From Candidatus Thiodiazotropha endoloripes (lineage in GTDB: Bacteria; Pseudomonadota; Gammaproteobacteria; Chromatiales; Chromatiaceae): DNA of 64,000 bases. The DNA lies in NCBI RefSeq assembly GCF_001708965.1, contig NZ_LVJW01000003.1, positions 248,001 through 312,000 on the forward strand, given 5' to 3'. The position numbers and the translations under genes are program-made. The notes below the pieces were generated by a model. The model made no database searches, was not told where the DNA came from, and worked only from the letters and a program-made list of their open reading frames with translations. Of the stretch, positions 25,341 through 35,403 are shown piece after piece (the first letter of the stretch is position 1; each line of letters opens with the position of its first letter).

Positions 25341-26302
25341 TGCAGAACGTCACTTTTCATGATCACAAGCAGCAGGCTTTGAGTTTCCTGGATGCCGTCG
25401 TCGAAGGTCTGTCGCAGGAGAACAAAAGCATACCGCCGAAGTTTTTTTATGATGAGCGCGGTTCCGAGCTTTTTGACCGGATCTGTGAACAACCCGAGTA
25501 TTATCCGCCATCGGTTGAGCGCAAGATGCTGTCCGAACTGTCTGCCGAGATCGCTTCATTGACCGGGCAGAATCGTCTGCTGATCGAACCGGGAGTGGGT
25601 AGCGGCGCCAAAGTGCGCCTGTTGCTGGATGATCTGAAGCCTTCGGCTTTTGTGCCCATGGATATCTCTTTTGATTATCTCAAAACCGTGGCCACTCAAC
25701 TGGCGGCTGAATACCCATGGCTGCCGGTGCATGCCGCCTGCGTGGATTTTTCTCATTCCCTGCCGCTGCCGGATGAGGCGCCGGACAGCCCGAGGTTGGT
25801 GTTCTTTCCGGGCTCGAGCCTGGGTAATTTTGATATGACGGAAGCGGAAGCATTTCTCAAACTGGTGCGTGAAGTACTGGGCGAAGAGGGCATGCTTCTG
25901 ATCGGCTTGGATACCAAGAAACCTGAGTACGTGTTGAATGCGGCTTATAACGACGCGGCTGGTGTGACTGCCGAATTCAATAAAAACCTGTTGCATCGCA
26001 TGCGCGATGAACTCAAAATCGAGGTCGATCCCAGATCATTCGATCATCATGCTTTTTATAACGCCGCAGCCGGACGTATCGAGATGCATCTTGTCAGCAG
26101 ACGGGATCAATTATTACACCTGAACGGATTTTGCTTTGAATTTGAGCAGGGTGAGTCGCTGCATACGGAGAATTCCTATAAATACGAACCGGAGGAGTTC
26201 CTGGACCTGGCATCAAAGGCGGGTATGGTTACGGTAAGACACTGGTTGGCGGAAGAGGGTTTGTTCGGCATCTACCTACTTGAAACTACTGCGCTCGGGT
26301 AG
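25340..26302 (+). CDS. egtD: L-histidine N-alpha-methyltransferase EgtD
   Basis: 320 residues matching EgtD end to end: IPPKFFYDERGSELFDRICE, the SAM-binding loop IEPGVGSGAKVRLLL, VFFPGSSLGNF (the substrate and SAM-site motif), LIGLDTKKPEYVLNAAYND and a C-terminal IEMHLVSRRDQ with EKFLD-like EEFLDLASKAG. It trimethylates histidine to hercynine, which EgtB then oxidatively sulfurises. TGATG overlap with egtB shows translational coupling. Ergothioneine would protect against peroxide and singlet oxygen. Confidence 0.95.
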   Translation: MQNVTFHDHKQQALSFLDAVVEGLSQENKSIPPKFFYDERGSELFDRICEQPEYYPPSVERKMLSELSAEIASLTGQNRLLIEPGVGSGAKVRLLLDDLKPSAFVPMDISFDYLKTVATQLAAEYPWLPVHAACVDFSHSLPLPDEAPDSPRLVFFPGSSLGNFDMTEAEAFLKLVREVLGEEGMLLIGLDTKKPEYVLNAAYNDAAGVTAEFNKNLLHRMRDELKIEVDPRSFDHHAFYNAAAGRIEMHLVSRRDQLLHLNGFCFEFEQGESLHTENSYKYEPEEFLDLASKAGMVTVRHWLAEEGLFGIYLLETTALG

Positions 26303-26942
26303 GGATGAGGTTTCAAATCTGCACCTCATGCTGTTTGCACGGGGAGCCAAATCCTATCTTTTTGCAGTGACGAGCAGATTTGGTTCTCGACTCAATAGGT
26401 AGTCGGCTGGACGTGCAGATGCCGATCTGCTTGTGGATCTGATCCGTGCCGGTGCGTCTGTGCAGCAATTTTCGCTGGCACCATATAGAGATATCCATGT
26501 CGGACGCCGGGCTGAGCGATAGTCGCATTGGCGAAATGTTCGCAAGATTGAAACAGCCACCCAGCATGAACGCTGCGATATCACTACCGTACCTGTCCTT
26601 CAGATATATCCTCATTCGCCTATATTCTTCATATCAGCACTTTCTAATGCAATGTGCCCAGCACCCTTCTCCCTTGAAGCCCCTAAGGGCTGGAGTGTTA
26701 CCAAATTCGCCTTGGAGCACCGAAGCTCTATTGTCTTAATGCTTGCCAGAAGCATTAAGATTACACTCTCTTTGTGGGGTGATTTGGGATCTGCAGATGT
26801 TCGCACAACTCTGTCATTGGCATAACCAAACCGAATCTGCTTCTGGAGTCTCATCGCTAGATTCTATTCGACGATACAACGAGCGTCCGGCCCGTTATAC
26901 TACTTCGAAATCTGAACATCCATTTCATCAGGAAACATCCGA
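26303..26942. other. Intergenic region, no gene recognised
   Basis: Both strands have open stretches of up to about 100 codons (for example minus strand 26313-26615) with stops in the matching plus frame, Cys-rich and of odd composition. No domain was recognised. One plus-strand stretch around 26410-26515 (DADLLVDLIRAGASVQQFSL) has coding character and ends at a stop, so this may be eroded coding DNA. Confidence 0.4.
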
Positions 26943-29237
26943 ATGTCTGAAAACTTTAAAGAAAGTGCACTGAGATACCACGTCAGTCCGGTACCTGGAA
27001 AGCTGGCAATACAAGCGACCAAACCGCTTTCCAACAAGCGTGATCTCTCAAGAGCCTATTCACCGGGCGTGGCCTATGCCTGTGAGGCGATTGTCGAGGA
27101 TGAGAGTCAGGCTGCGAGGATGACCGCGCGTGGAAACCTGGTGGGTGTTGTATCCAATGGTACCGCAGTGCTGGGCTTGGGCAATATCGGTCCGTTGGCC
27201 TCAAAACCGGTGATGGAAGGTAAGGCGGTACTGTTCAAGAAGTTTGCCAATATCGATGTGTTCGACATCGAGGTCAATGAGAGTGATGTTGACCGTCTGG
27301 TCGATATCGTTGCGGCCCTCGAGCCAACCTTTGGTGGTATCAACCTTGAGGATATCAAGGCGCCCGAGTGCTTTCTGGTGGAGCAAAAGTTGCGTGAACG
27401 GATGAGCATTCCGGTTTTTCATGATGACCAACATGGTACAGCGATTGTTGCGGCGGCGGCGGTATACAACGGTTTAAGACTGGTAGACAAAAAGATTGAA
27501 GAGATAAAACTGGTGGTCTCTGGAAGTGGCGCGGCCAGTATTGCCTGTGTCGATCTGCTGGTCAGTATGGGTATGCAGAAAGATAACGTCACCTTGATCG
27601 ACCGCAGTGGTGTCATTTACCAGGGGAGGGAGTCCGGCATGAACCCCTGGAAAGAGAAGTATGCCCGTGAGACAGAGATGCGAACACTGGATGATGCCAT
27701 CGATGGCGCTGATCTGTTCATGGGGCTTTCCGGACCGGGAGTGCTGACTCAGGAGATGGTAAAGAAAATGGCCGAGCGGCCATTGATTCTGGCGATGGCC
27801 AACCCGGAACCTGAGATCAGGCCGGAACTGGCGAAGGAAGTTCGCCCTGATGCGATCCTGGCCACCGGTCGATCGGACTACCCGAACCAGGTCAATAATG
27901 TGCTCTGTTTTCCTTTTATTTTTCGTGGTGCGCTGGATTGTGGTGCGAAAACGATCAACGAGGAGATGAAGCAGGCTTGTGTTAAGTCGATAGCCGATCT
28001 GGCGATGAAGGAGGCAACTGACGTGGTTGCCGAAGCCTACTTAGGGGAAGAGCTCAAGTTTGGTCCAGATTATCTTATTCCCAAACCTTTCGATCCACGG
28101 TTGATTGAAGAAGTGCCGGTTGCCGTGGTTCGTGCAGCGATGGAGAGTGGTGTAGCGACCAGACCGATCGAGGATCTGGATGCTTATCGTAAGTCGTTAC
28201 ATGAGTTTGTGAATGCCTCCGGCTTATTCATGCAACCCATGATTGAAGCTGCCAAAAAGGGACCCAAGCGTCGACTGGTCTATGCGGAAGGAGAAAACGA
28301 TGATGTATTGATGTCGATGCAGGCCATCGTCGATGAAGGTGTTGCAACCCCCATCCTGATTGCTCGCCCAGAAATCGTGAAGCAGAAGATGGATCGTCTC
28401 GGCTTACGCTTTACTCTCGGTGAGGATGTGATGGTGTTTAATCCCAACGATTGTGATCAGCATGATCGCTATTGGCAGCACTATCATGATCGAGTCGGGC
28501 GAAATGGCGTAGACGTGGAGGCGGCACGCAACGAAGTCCGCAACAATCCGACTGCTTTGGCATCGGTAATGGTTTCGATGGGTGAAGCAGAAGGCATGAT
28601 CTGCGGCAAAGTACGTCGTTTTGATAGCCATTTCAAAACGATTCACAAGGTGTTAGGCACTGACAGCAAAAACCAGCGTGCCTCCACGGTATGCGCATTG
28701 CTGCTGCCCAGCGGTCCCCTGTTCCTGGCCGATGCCTTCCTCAATCTCGATCCCGACGCTGAAGAACTTGTGTCCATTACAGAATCCGGGATCGAATTCG
28801 TACGTCATTTCGGCATCGAACCGAAGGTGGCGCTACTGTCACACTCCAATTTTGGATCTTCACGCGGTGGTTCAGCGCACAAGATGCGCGATGCGGCCAA
28901 AATTCTGAGACAAAAACATCCGGATGTGGAAGTCGATGGTGAAATGCATGCTTTGACGGCGATGAATGAGGAACTTCGCAAACGTATCCTGCCGGGTGCC
29001 AATCTGACGGGGGCGGCCAACTTGTTGATCATGCCGAATCTCGATGCGGCAAATATCGCTCTTGGATTGATTCGCTCGCTGACCGATGCATTATTGGTTG
29101 GGCCGTTCCTGAATGGCATCAGCAAGCCGGCTCACATTGTGATTCCTTCGGTAACAGCACGCGGGATCTTCAATATGAGTGCGATTACAGCAGCGGATGT
29201 TGAACGCTATTGCGAGATCAATATCAGTTCAACCTGA
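26943..29237 (+). CDS. maeB: NADP-dependent malic enzyme with phosphotransacetylase-like domain
   Basis: 764 residues, the usual length of MaeB. The malic-enzyme half (about 1-425) shows [33 protein letters not shown], the NAD(P)-binding loop [17 protein letters not shown] and [11 protein letters not shown]. The C-terminal 330 residues form the PTA_PTB domain ([44 protein letters not shown]), which in MaeB is regulatory and binds acetyl-CoA without catalysis. It turns malate into pyruvate and CO2 while making NADPH. It is transcribed alone, with a hairpin plus T-run just after the stop. Confidence 0.96.
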   Translation: MSENFKESALRYHVSPVPGKLAIQATKPLSNKRDLSRAYSPGVAYACEAIVEDESQAARMTARGNLVGVVSNGTAVLGLGNIGPLASKPVMEGKAVLFKKFANIDVFDIEVNESDVDRLVDIVAALEPTFGGINLEDIKAPECFLVEQKLRERMSIPVFHDDQHGTAIVAAAAVYNGLRLVDKKIEEIKLVVSGSGAASIACVDLLVSMGMQKDNVTLIDRSGVIYQGRESGMNPWKEKYARETEMRTLDDAIDGADLFMGLSGPGVLTQEMVKKMAERPLILAMANPEPEIRPELAKEVRPDAILATGRSDYPNQVNNVLCFPFIFRGALDCGAKTINEEMKQACVKSIADLAMKEATDVVAEAYLGEELKFGPDYLIPKPFDPRLIEEVPVAVVRAAMESGVATRPIEDLDAYRKSLHEFVNASGLFMQPMIEAAKKGPKRRLVYAEGENDDVLMSMQAIVDEGVATPILIARPEIVKQKMDRLGLRFTLGEDVMVFNPNDCDQHDRYWQHYHDRVGRNGVDVEAARNEVRNNPTALASVMVSMGEAEGMICGKVRRFDSHFKTIHKVLGTDSKNQRASTVCALLLPSGPLFLADAFLNLDPDAEELVSITESGIEFVRHFGIEPKVALLSHSNFGSSRGGSAHKMRDAAKILRQKHPDVEVDGEMHALTAMNEELRKRILPGANLTGAANLLIMPNLDAANIALGLIRSLTDALLVGPFLNGISKPAHIVIPSVTARGIFNMSAITAADVERYCEINISST

Positions 29238-29255
29238 TTCTGAATCGGCTTTTTG
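29234..29255 (+). terminator. Probable rho-independent terminator after maeB
   Basis: CTGATTC and GAATCGG (with one G-T pair) form a tight hairpin that overlaps the stop codon and is followed by CTTTTTG. The stem is short and the loop tight, so confidence is moderate. A second, larger hairpin (CATAGG...CCTATG, 29261-29301) with inner GCACC/GGTGT pairing lies just downstream and may back it up. Confidence 0.5.
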
Positions 29256-29404
29256 ATTAACATAGGGCACCTGGTGAGTTGGGAAAAACCGGTGTCCTAT
29301 GATTATGACGCTGTGGCGGAGTTTGCTGGGTGAACCTGGGAGATATATCCGTTAACTTTGCCATTCCGAACTAACTAAAAAAATCAAGAACCTGATATGC
29401 AGGT

Positions 29405-29896
29405 TCACAGATCCATTTTCAGTTTTCTACCTCCAGTTATCGAGAAACCTTCACGTACATAGAAAGCCAGGGTTTTGTCAAACTGTGGGAGCGGGGGTGT
29501 TGTGACCTCCAGGCGACTCCAGCCTTTCGAAGCGGCGAATTCTTTTGCGTGTGATAGTAGCCGTAGTCCAACCTTGTTCGAACGGTAGTCAGGTCGTACA
29601 TAGAGCTCCGGTATAGTGCCGAAGGTGCCTCCAGCATAGAGTGCGTAACTTTCATACAGCGTTAGTAGTCCAATACTTTCACTCTGCTCGTTACGTGCAG
29701 TGAACACAAAATACTTTTTCTGCTCGATAAGATCCTTGAGTTTTAAAGATGTCTCTTCAAGGTCATAATTGAATGCTTGAACGCCAATGGCGTGGGTGAT
29801 TTCAATCAGCAACTCATCCACTAACATGGCCACTTTCTGCACATCGTTGACAGTGGCCGTATGAATTGTGATATCTGTGTCCATACTATTATCCAT
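29405..29896 (-). CDS. GNAT family N-acetyltransferase
   Basis: About 163 residues. The GNAT fold is shown by TVNDVQKVAMLVDELL (helix 1), IGLLTLYESYALYAGG, IPELYVRPDYRSNKVGLRLLSHA (the acetyl-CoA pyrophosphate loop, here RSNKVG in place of RxxGxG/A) and LAFYVREGFS. It transfers an acetyl group to an amine; the substrate is unknown. I chose the ATG at 29896, which has AAGG five bases before it and avoids overlap with tetR; the frame is open to 29941. It lies 14 bases downstream of the tetR gene, which probably controls it. Confidence 0.85.
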   Translation of the reverse strand: MDNSMDTDITIHTATVNDVQKVAMLVDELLIEITHAIGVQAFNYDLEETSLKLKDLIEQKKYFVFTARNEQSESIGLLTLYESYALYAGGTFGTIPELYVRPDYRSNKVGLRLLSHAKEFAASKGWSRLEVTTPPLPQFDKTLAFYVREGFSITGGRKLKMDL

Positions 29897-29910
29897 GTGC
29901 CTTACAAGTC

Positions 29911-30504
29911 CTAGGTGTTGGTGCATACTTCGGTCAGCCATTCACGCATCACGATTGATTGCCGTCGGACAATCTCCGGATCTTCATGGATATGCGCCAT
30001 GAGACTTGCTCCCTGGGCCATCACCATCAGTTGCTCTGCACGCGCCCGCGCTGATTCTCGCGGCAGGATAGCGCTAAAGCGTGCTTCCAGCCAGCGCAGG
30101 TAAAGTTCGAACATGGCCCTTGCCTGGTGCTGCTGTTTACGATGATCCTTGCCAAGTTCACTGTTCAGGGTACCCATGGGGCAGCCGTACCGGGCGAGGT
30201 TGTCCGCATTGTCATCAACCATCGCGATGAACCGCTCCACGCAGTCGTAGGTGGTGCCGCAGTCGAGTGACCAGCTCTCGAGCTGTTCTCTGATACCCTC
30301 AACCTGTTGCTCGATAACGGCTTGTAGCAATTCATCCTTGGATTTGAAATGGTACTGAATATTGCCTTTTTGTAGTTTCGTTTGTTGTGCGATATTTGCG
30401 TAGGAGGTTGCACCAAAGCCTTTGTGGTAGATGTGGCTTCGGGCCGCGTCAATAATGCCTAAACGTGTGGGCTGTTTTACCGCTCTCTTCTGATCTGTTT
30501 TCAT
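29911..30504 (-). CDS. TetR family transcriptional regulator
   Basis: 197 residues. Near the N-terminus the HTH reads HIYHKGFGATSYANIAQQTK followed by LQKGNIQYHFKSKDELL, the classic TetR recognition helix. The C-terminal ligand domain includes GCPMGTLNSELGKDH, a motif common to a TetR subgroup often beside oxidoreductases. It is the first gene of a two-gene unit with the acetyltransferase and probably regulates that unit; the inducer is unknown. Confidence 0.9.
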   Translation of the reverse strand: MKTDQKRAVKQPTRLGIIDAARSHIYHKGFGATSYANIAQQTKLQKGNIQYHFKSKDELLQAVIEQQVEGIREQLESWSLDCGTTYDCVERFIAMVDDNADNLARYGCPMGTLNSELGKDHRKQQHQARAMFELYLRWLEARFSAILPRESARARAEQLMVMAQGASLMAHIHEDPEIVRRQSIVMREWLTEVCTNT

Positions 30505-30703
30505 GATCTGTACCTATGGGAGGTGGGATCGTCAGCAAGTCCCGTTGTCACCGAAAGGTTGTGCCATTAATCGCGTCAGGATGTGGCTTCTCTCTCATTG
30601 TAGAGGTTGTCAGCATGTGGATCTGTTGGTAATTATATCGGTACTTGCTTCATGGCCTCTCGATTAAGCTGTGGTCTATGCATAGTGTGACTTTTATATC
30701 AGG

Positions 30704-31189
30704 TTATTTGCTGCGGTATTTTTTTGCAATGCGCGAAAGTGAAGGGGCCGCCTCTTTAAACTCCATTTGAAAGATGGGTATGGTTCGGCTCACACCTTCG
30801 GTCGCACAATCCAGGTACTTCGAAGCTGCCGAAACTGCGGTTTCGGTTCCGCTGTTCCGGTAGGCCTTGGCAAATTCTCTTAGTGTTTCATCACTGCAAG
30901 CAGATATTATCGTTGCGACTACCCGCTCTCCAACTTTGTCCCAGGTCAGGCGACTCTTGAGTAGCGCTTCAATCTCTTCTCTGAGTCCGCTCTTTGCCTC
31001 GGTAGTGAGGTTTTTGTACAGACCTTTCTTTTCCAGGTAAAGCTGATAGTTTTCTATTGTTTTTGTCGAAAGCCTGGCCCAGCGACTCTCCAACTGCAGT
31101 ACATGGGAGAAATAGTCGTAGTCGGGGCCGGCATGAGCCGGTATAGAGATCAGCAGCGAAATCACGGTCGCCATAAGCGTCTGTTTCAT
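30704..31189 (-). CDS. Hypothetical exported protein
   Basis: 161 residues with a clear signal peptide (MKQTLMATVISLLISIPAHA, cleavage after AHA). The mature part is helical, with two Cys (SACSDETL and YLDCATEG) that could form a disulfide. No family recognised with confidence. It lies downstream of another exported protein of like size, and the two may form a transcript. Confidence 0.7.
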   Translation of the reverse strand: MKQTLMATVISLLISIPAHAGPDYDYFSHVLQLESRWARLSTKTIENYQLYLEKKGLYKNLTTEAKSGLREEIEALLKSRLTWDKVGERVVATIISACSDETLREFAKAYRNSGTETAVSAASKYLDCATEGVSRTIPIFQMEFKEAAPSLSRIAKKYRSK

Positions 31190-31253
31190 TTTAGTACCTT
31201 TTCAACCTAAACATACCCAATGCATATGTATCTATTAACTACGTAGAGTACTA

Positions 31254-31742
31254 TTATTTAAAGGGTTTTATTACTCTGCGATCCAGCTTCCAGCCATTTT
31301 CATTAACTAGATGGACCTCTTCAATGGTCTTCTCAATAGTGGTAACGGAATCCACAGAAGGTTTGTTGCTGAAATGGTTCGGGATGTTTTCGTCTTCAAC
31401 GACAAAGGTGATAACAGCCTTCGTATCCGATTGATGGAAGTCTGTCTTTTTTCGACTCTTTTCGTACTTAAAGGCCCGTTGTCGGCCTCTAAACAGAGTG
31501 GACTTGGCTTCCGCCTCAGAGATTCCCCTCGATTTGAGTTTCTCGATATATTGATAACTCGCCTTCAGAGTACGATTTGAGAGCAGGCCGGTAAGAGAGT
31601 CAAAGTCGCTGCTTGATGACAAGGACTTGCGGTACTGATGGTAGATCTCTTCCGGGCCAGCCTGTTGTGAATAGCAAACCGGTAGCCAGAGAAGTGATAT
31701 GACTAAAATCATGATGGACAGGTTATTGGCCTTTTTTTTCAT
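31254..31742 (-). CDS. Hypothetical exported protein
   Basis: 162 residues. The N-terminus is a basic signal peptide (MKKKANNLSIMILVISLLWLPVCYS). The mature part has a compact alpha/beta look (ITFVVEDENIPNHFSN; IEEVHLVNENGWKLDRRV), ending much like lipoproteins of the DUF4878/SnoaL-like kind (...VNENGWKLDRR), but I do not assign a family. It is 64 bases upstream of the preceding-listed exported protein on the same strand. Confidence 0.68.
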   Translation of the reverse strand: MKKKANNLSIMILVISLLWLPVCYSQQAGPEEIYHQYRKSLSSSSDFDSLTGLLSNRTLKASYQYIEKLKSRGISEAEAKSTLFRGRQRAFKYEKSRKKTDFHQSDTKAVITFVVEDENIPNHFSNKPSVDSVTTIEKTIEEVHLVNENGWKLDRRVIKPFK

Positions 31743-31851
31743 AGTTAATTACTCCATGTGATACTTCGTTTGGACAGTTTTTCAGTTTCGATGTGTCATC
31801 CAGTTTATTGTCATATCAGCCTTTGAGTACAACAAAAATCCAAGCCGACAC

Positions 31852-32436
31852 TTATGTCCGGTTACTTATACGCTCCATCTTTAAAGTTGGATTCAAAGAA
31901 TGGGAAAACAGATGCTCCAGTGGTATGTGATCCCCAATATCCCGCCCGTAGTAGACTTCGATCAAGCGACCGTTACGATCTATGAGAAAATCGGCGGGTA
32001 GGCGATGTATCTCGTTTTCCATGGTGCCGGGTAGGAATCCGTTTGTCACCACCGCACGGTAGACCTGGGGTATTCCCAGAGTCCAGGCACGGGCGAATCC
32101 ACGCCAGGAACTCTCCACCCCATACAGACGATAGAGTTTCAGATCCGGATCGGGTATGAGCGGGAAAGGCGGTGACTGGGTGCCCACATAGTGTGCGATA
32201 CGTTCCAGTGGTGACTGGAATACCGCCAGGATACGGATACCGCTTTCGAGAAACTGCTGGTGTTTGGTGATCAGCTCTCTGATCCGCAGATTGCACAGTG
32301 GACAGGAGGCGTAGCGAAAAAAACTGAGTAGGGTCATGCCTGGATGCGAGCCGAAAGGCTCAATTGGATTGCCTTGCCAGTCATGAGTCTCGAAAGTCGG
32401 AGCTCTCCCGCTGGGTTTGAGTTGAGTCTCTTTCAT
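31852..32436 (-). CDS. Peroxiredoxin-like (AhpC/TSA) protein
   Basis: 194 residues of the thioredoxin fold. It begins like the family (GRAPTFETHDWQGNPI), with the redox site SCPLCNLRIREL, a CxxC in place of the single peroxidatic Cys, then LAVFQSPLERIAHYVG and the strand-turn PADFLIDRNGRLIEVYYGRDIGDHIP. The CPLC pair suggests a peroxiredoxin-like oxidoreductase of the AhpC/TSA_2 type. It overlaps the upstream SDR gene by 4 bases, so the two are co-translated. Confidence 0.85.
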   Translation of the reverse strand: MKETQLKPSGRAPTFETHDWQGNPIEPFGSHPGMTLLSFFRYASCPLCNLRIRELITKHQQFLESGIRILAVFQSPLERIAHYVGTQSPPFPLIPDPDLKLYRLYGVESSWRGFARAWTLGIPQVYRAVVTNGFLPGTMENEIHRLPADFLIDRNGRLIEVYYGRDIGDHIPLEHLFSHSLNPTLKMERISNRT

Positions 32437-33452
32437 CGGCCACTCCCTCCGGGAAGAGGTCGGGCCATGGACATCGCCTTGCCCTGGTGTTTGCCCATCT
32501 CCGCCATTTGAATATCAATGGCTTCCCGCCAATGGTGTCTTGGCTTGTAGCCGAGGAGTTTTGATGCGCGCTCATTGTCGGCACTGGTTTCCTGTAACAG
32601 ATGGATGATGCTGCGGGTCACGAGCGGCTCCCAGGGCAGCAGCGGATTCAACTTTTCCATCATCCAGGCGAAGACAAAGGCGAGCGGGAAGGGGACGCTG
32701 AAATGAGGCCTTGGCAGTCCATATTGCTGATGCAGGTAGTCGATCACTTCCCGTACCCGGGGAACCTCCGGACCGAGAATATTGAATGATTGATAGCCGG
32801 TCAGCTTCGGGGTGGTGGCCGCTAGCTCGACGGCGTGGCCAATATCGCGACCATCGGTGATGGTCATACCGGTTTTACCGCCCTTTACCCAGGGTACTAA
32901 GTGGGTTTTCAGGCGTGGCACCAGGATCGGTAACAGGCCGAGTGCATATCGGGAACCGGCAAACAGACCCAGGCGCAGATTAATCGTACAGAAACGATCG
33001 TTGGAGGCTTCGCGTAATCGATCCTCGATTCGTACCACATTCGTCTCGTGGGGCCAGTAGGCGCGCTTGATACCAGGGCTCATTGGATCAGATGAGGCCC
33101 CTGGCGCTGCGGCACTCACGGTACTGATAAAGATAAATCGTTTAACCCCCTGGCATCGGGCTGTTTCGATCAACGCCAGGGATGGTTTGAGAAACAACTC
33201 ATCGGATTGCTTTCGATGGTCCCAAAGTGAAGTCCAGGCGGCGGCATGAATCACCGTATCGATCCCATGCATCAGTTTCTCGAGGTAGTTGACGTCGCGT
33301 AAATCCCCGATTCGGGACTCCCCTGAGAATCCACCCGGTAATCTGGAAGGGTCGCGGCAGGCCGCAATGGTTATCACGTCCTGGTGTTTTGCCAGGGCTT
33401 CGATGCAATGACTTCCAACGAAGCCGGTAGCGCCGGTTATCAGAACTCGCAT
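32433..33452 (-). CDS. Extended SDR (NAD-dependent epimerase/dehydratase) with altered catalytic motif
   Basis: 339 residues. A Rossmann fold with the extended-SDR glycine motif (MRVLITGATGFVGSHC), an acidic strand end typical of NAD(P) binding, VIHAAAWTSLWDH and the Ser strand FIFISTVSAAA. The place of the YxxxK motif reads YWPHE, so the catalytic Lys seems to be Glu, unless a nearby residue takes the role. The C-terminal half matches the family of steroid or NAD-dependent epimerases (SFNILGPEVPRVREVIDYL). The substrate is unknown. It is the first gene of the pair with the peroxiredoxin. Confidence 0.85.
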   Translation of the reverse strand: MRVLITGATGFVGSHCIEALAKHQDVITIAACRDPSRLPGGFSGESRIGDLRDVNYLEKLMHGIDTVIHAAAWTSLWDHRKQSDELFLKPSLALIETARCQGVKRFIFISTVSAAAPGASSDPMSPGIKRAYWPHETNVVRIEDRLREASNDRFCTINLRLGLFAGSRYALGLLPILVPRLKTHLVPWVKGGKTGMTITDGRDIGHAVELAATTPKLTGYQSFNILGPEVPRVREVIDYLHQQYGLPRPHFSVPFPLAFVFAWMMEKLNPLLPWEPLVTRSIIHLLQETSADNERASKLLGYKPRHHWREAIDIQMAEMGKHQGKAMSMARPLPGGSGR

Positions 33453-33780
33453 GGGCGTTTTCCTTTTCTGACTGTGTATTAATGACGACTTAGATTAGTA
33501 CGAACGTATAGTAATTTCAAGTACACAGTATTTTTGGGTTAGTGTCTTGAATGAGCCTCCGGTGGAGAGATAGGGGAGGATTGAGAATTTCGGTTATTTT
33601 TGATTGTGAGAGTAACTACTTCAAAATAAGGGAGGAACAGTTCATGATAGGAATGGGTCACCAGCCGCTGAATTCGAATTGAGTCGAATGGTGGCGCAGA
33701 TTTCCGGCTTTATCTTTGTTGTTGCCCCTGTGCATAGCCTTGGGTGTGGAGTCCCGTAGCGAAATATAAAGAGTGCAGTA
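33453..33780. other. Intergenic region, no gene recognised
   Basis: A region between two minus-strand genes with no gene-like frame. It must hold the promoter of the SDR-peroxiredoxin unit; no clear operator was seen. Confidence 0.4.
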
Positions 33781-34647
33781 TCAACGTTGTGATTGAGATA
33801 AATCCCCGTTCGTCGATCTGCGGATTCGGGCTTCTACCAGGATTGTATTCAATCTCTTTTCATCCGCGATTTCAGGATAGAGTTTATGGAATCTTTCTAC
33901 TTCCAAGGCATGCTTTCCGGCTGATGATTCCAACTTCCTCCTGCACTCGAGCTCTAAACCGGGCAACATGAGTAGACGTGGCGCCAGTCTCTGTATATAG
34001 CGTTGGCAGAGGCTGTTTTTCTGGTCATCTCCCCAATCCTCCCTGATCATCATAGGTGGGAAATTTTCCACTTCGCCAATGCCCCGTTTGAACCACTTTG
34101 CTTTAGGGAAGTAACCGGCTGTTTTGGTTACCATCTGTTCAACTCTATAGTTTACAGGCGGTTTATTGTTCTGTTTCTCTGTTTCCGTATATTCGATTGG
34201 CATCACGGCGGCAGGTAGTGCTTTCCACTCTGTATTGGTTGGAAAATTACTGAAACTATCAGGATTGTTGCAGCTGAAAACCAGTGCTAAGGGTGATTCA
34301 TCTTTCGGGTCAAGAATCCAGTATTCATACAGATCGTCAGACGGGAACGGGTAGTTCGCATTAACAAGAAACTCAGCCAGTTGAATGATTCTGTCGTCTA
34401 TGACTGTGCCATGTAGTGATCCTGTTTTGGCAATCGTGTTCATTGCCTCATGCTCCAGTGTTTGAACCCGAATAAATCGCCTGCGCCCGGTTTGTCCGGC
34501 TTTATTCAAATTGACTTCGGCATCGTAGAGAAAATGGATCTCCCAGCTGAGGGCGTCGAGTGTAAGCGCTCTTGCGGTATCGGACTCGACGATTTGCACC
34601 AATCCTGAGTAAGGAGGCATGAGGCGTTGCGAATAAGCTTTGATCAT
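33781..34647 (-). CDS. Conserved-looking hypothetical protein
   Basis: 288 residues with no signal peptide and no membrane segment. It is rich in aromatic and charged residues; the first half (SGLVQIVESDTARALTLDALSWEIHFLY) looks like a compact alpha/beta domain and the second half (LMLPGLELECRRKLESSAGKHALEVERFHKLYPEIADE) like a helical one. I do not recognise the family. It has good codon use and stands alone between two stretches without genes. Confidence 0.7.
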   Translation of the reverse strand: MIKAYSQRLMPPYSGLVQIVESDTARALTLDALSWEIHFLYDAEVNLNKAGQTGRRRFIRVQTLEHEAMNTIAKTGSLHGTVIDDRIIQLAEFLVNANYPFPSDDLYEYWILDPKDESPLALVFSCNNPDSFSNFPTNTEWKALPAAVMPIEYTETEKQNNKPPVNYRVEQMVTKTAGYFPKAKWFKRGIGEVENFPPMMIREDWGDDQKNSLCQRYIQRLAPRLLMLPGLELECRRKLESSAGKHALEVERFHKLYPEIADEKRLNTILVEARIRRSTNGDLSQSQR

Positions 34648-35403
34648 GAGTCAATTCGACCATGGAATTCATTTTTTATTCAAATGGAAGAATAAAGGTT
34701 ATTTATGTCATGTCAGTGAGATCCATAGCAGGTGGATCATTCAAACTGGTAACAGGCCCTAGTTGCGGTTACCAATGGACCGTTTTGCTGTAGTTAAGAC
34801 GCTAGACCGAGGTTTGAGATTTGCTGCTCATTTTAGTAAAGATAGCTGGTTGAATTGAGCGAGTTCGGGCAGTAAACCGTATTGATTATGAATACAAATC
34901 ATTGAATTAGAATATTGAGCATCCGATGAGTAAATCGACATATCTGAAACAGAAATAAGATCGCCTGTATCCATGTAGTGAATTTTATTCCTGTCCTCTG
35001 TTTTTCTGATGATAAAGCTCACAGGCCGTGATGCCTGGTTTTGTTCAGTGCAGCAATTGAAATGGCACCCGGCTTTATTGCCTGGAAGTGAATTGAGAGT
35101 CTTCCGGAATGGTTCTGGTGTAGTGATCGAAGGCTCACTATACGATCAATCGATGCAAGTGGTAGACAGGTCGACTTTTCGGTTGTTTAACAGATGTAAT
35201 TATTTGATTAAGAGTGAAATAGTGCTGTTTAAGTCGTGTAACATGGGGTGACGGATTGAACAAGTGTTTACAGTTTACATGCTTATCAAATAAGATTGCA
35301 CTCTGAATAACTAGCAGGTTTCAATTTTTCATTCGCTGAATTGGCGCGGATGCTTTGAAATCTGTAAAAATAGCAATAATCCAATTATTATAAAGATTCC
35401 AAT
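34648..35403. other. Intergenic region, no gene accepted
   Basis: AT-rich. Two overlapping short frames occur, 34828-35022 on the minus strand (64 codons) and 35009-35251 on the plus strand (80 codons); neither has a good ribosome site or a known domain. One half-site of the egtB palindrome (AACAGGCCCTA) lies at about 34750-34760. Confidence 0.4.

Noticed and set aside
34828-35251. Two overlapping frames (64 codons minus, 80 codons plus)
   Set aside because: No supporting start sites, no recognised domain and they overlap each other; left as intergenic.
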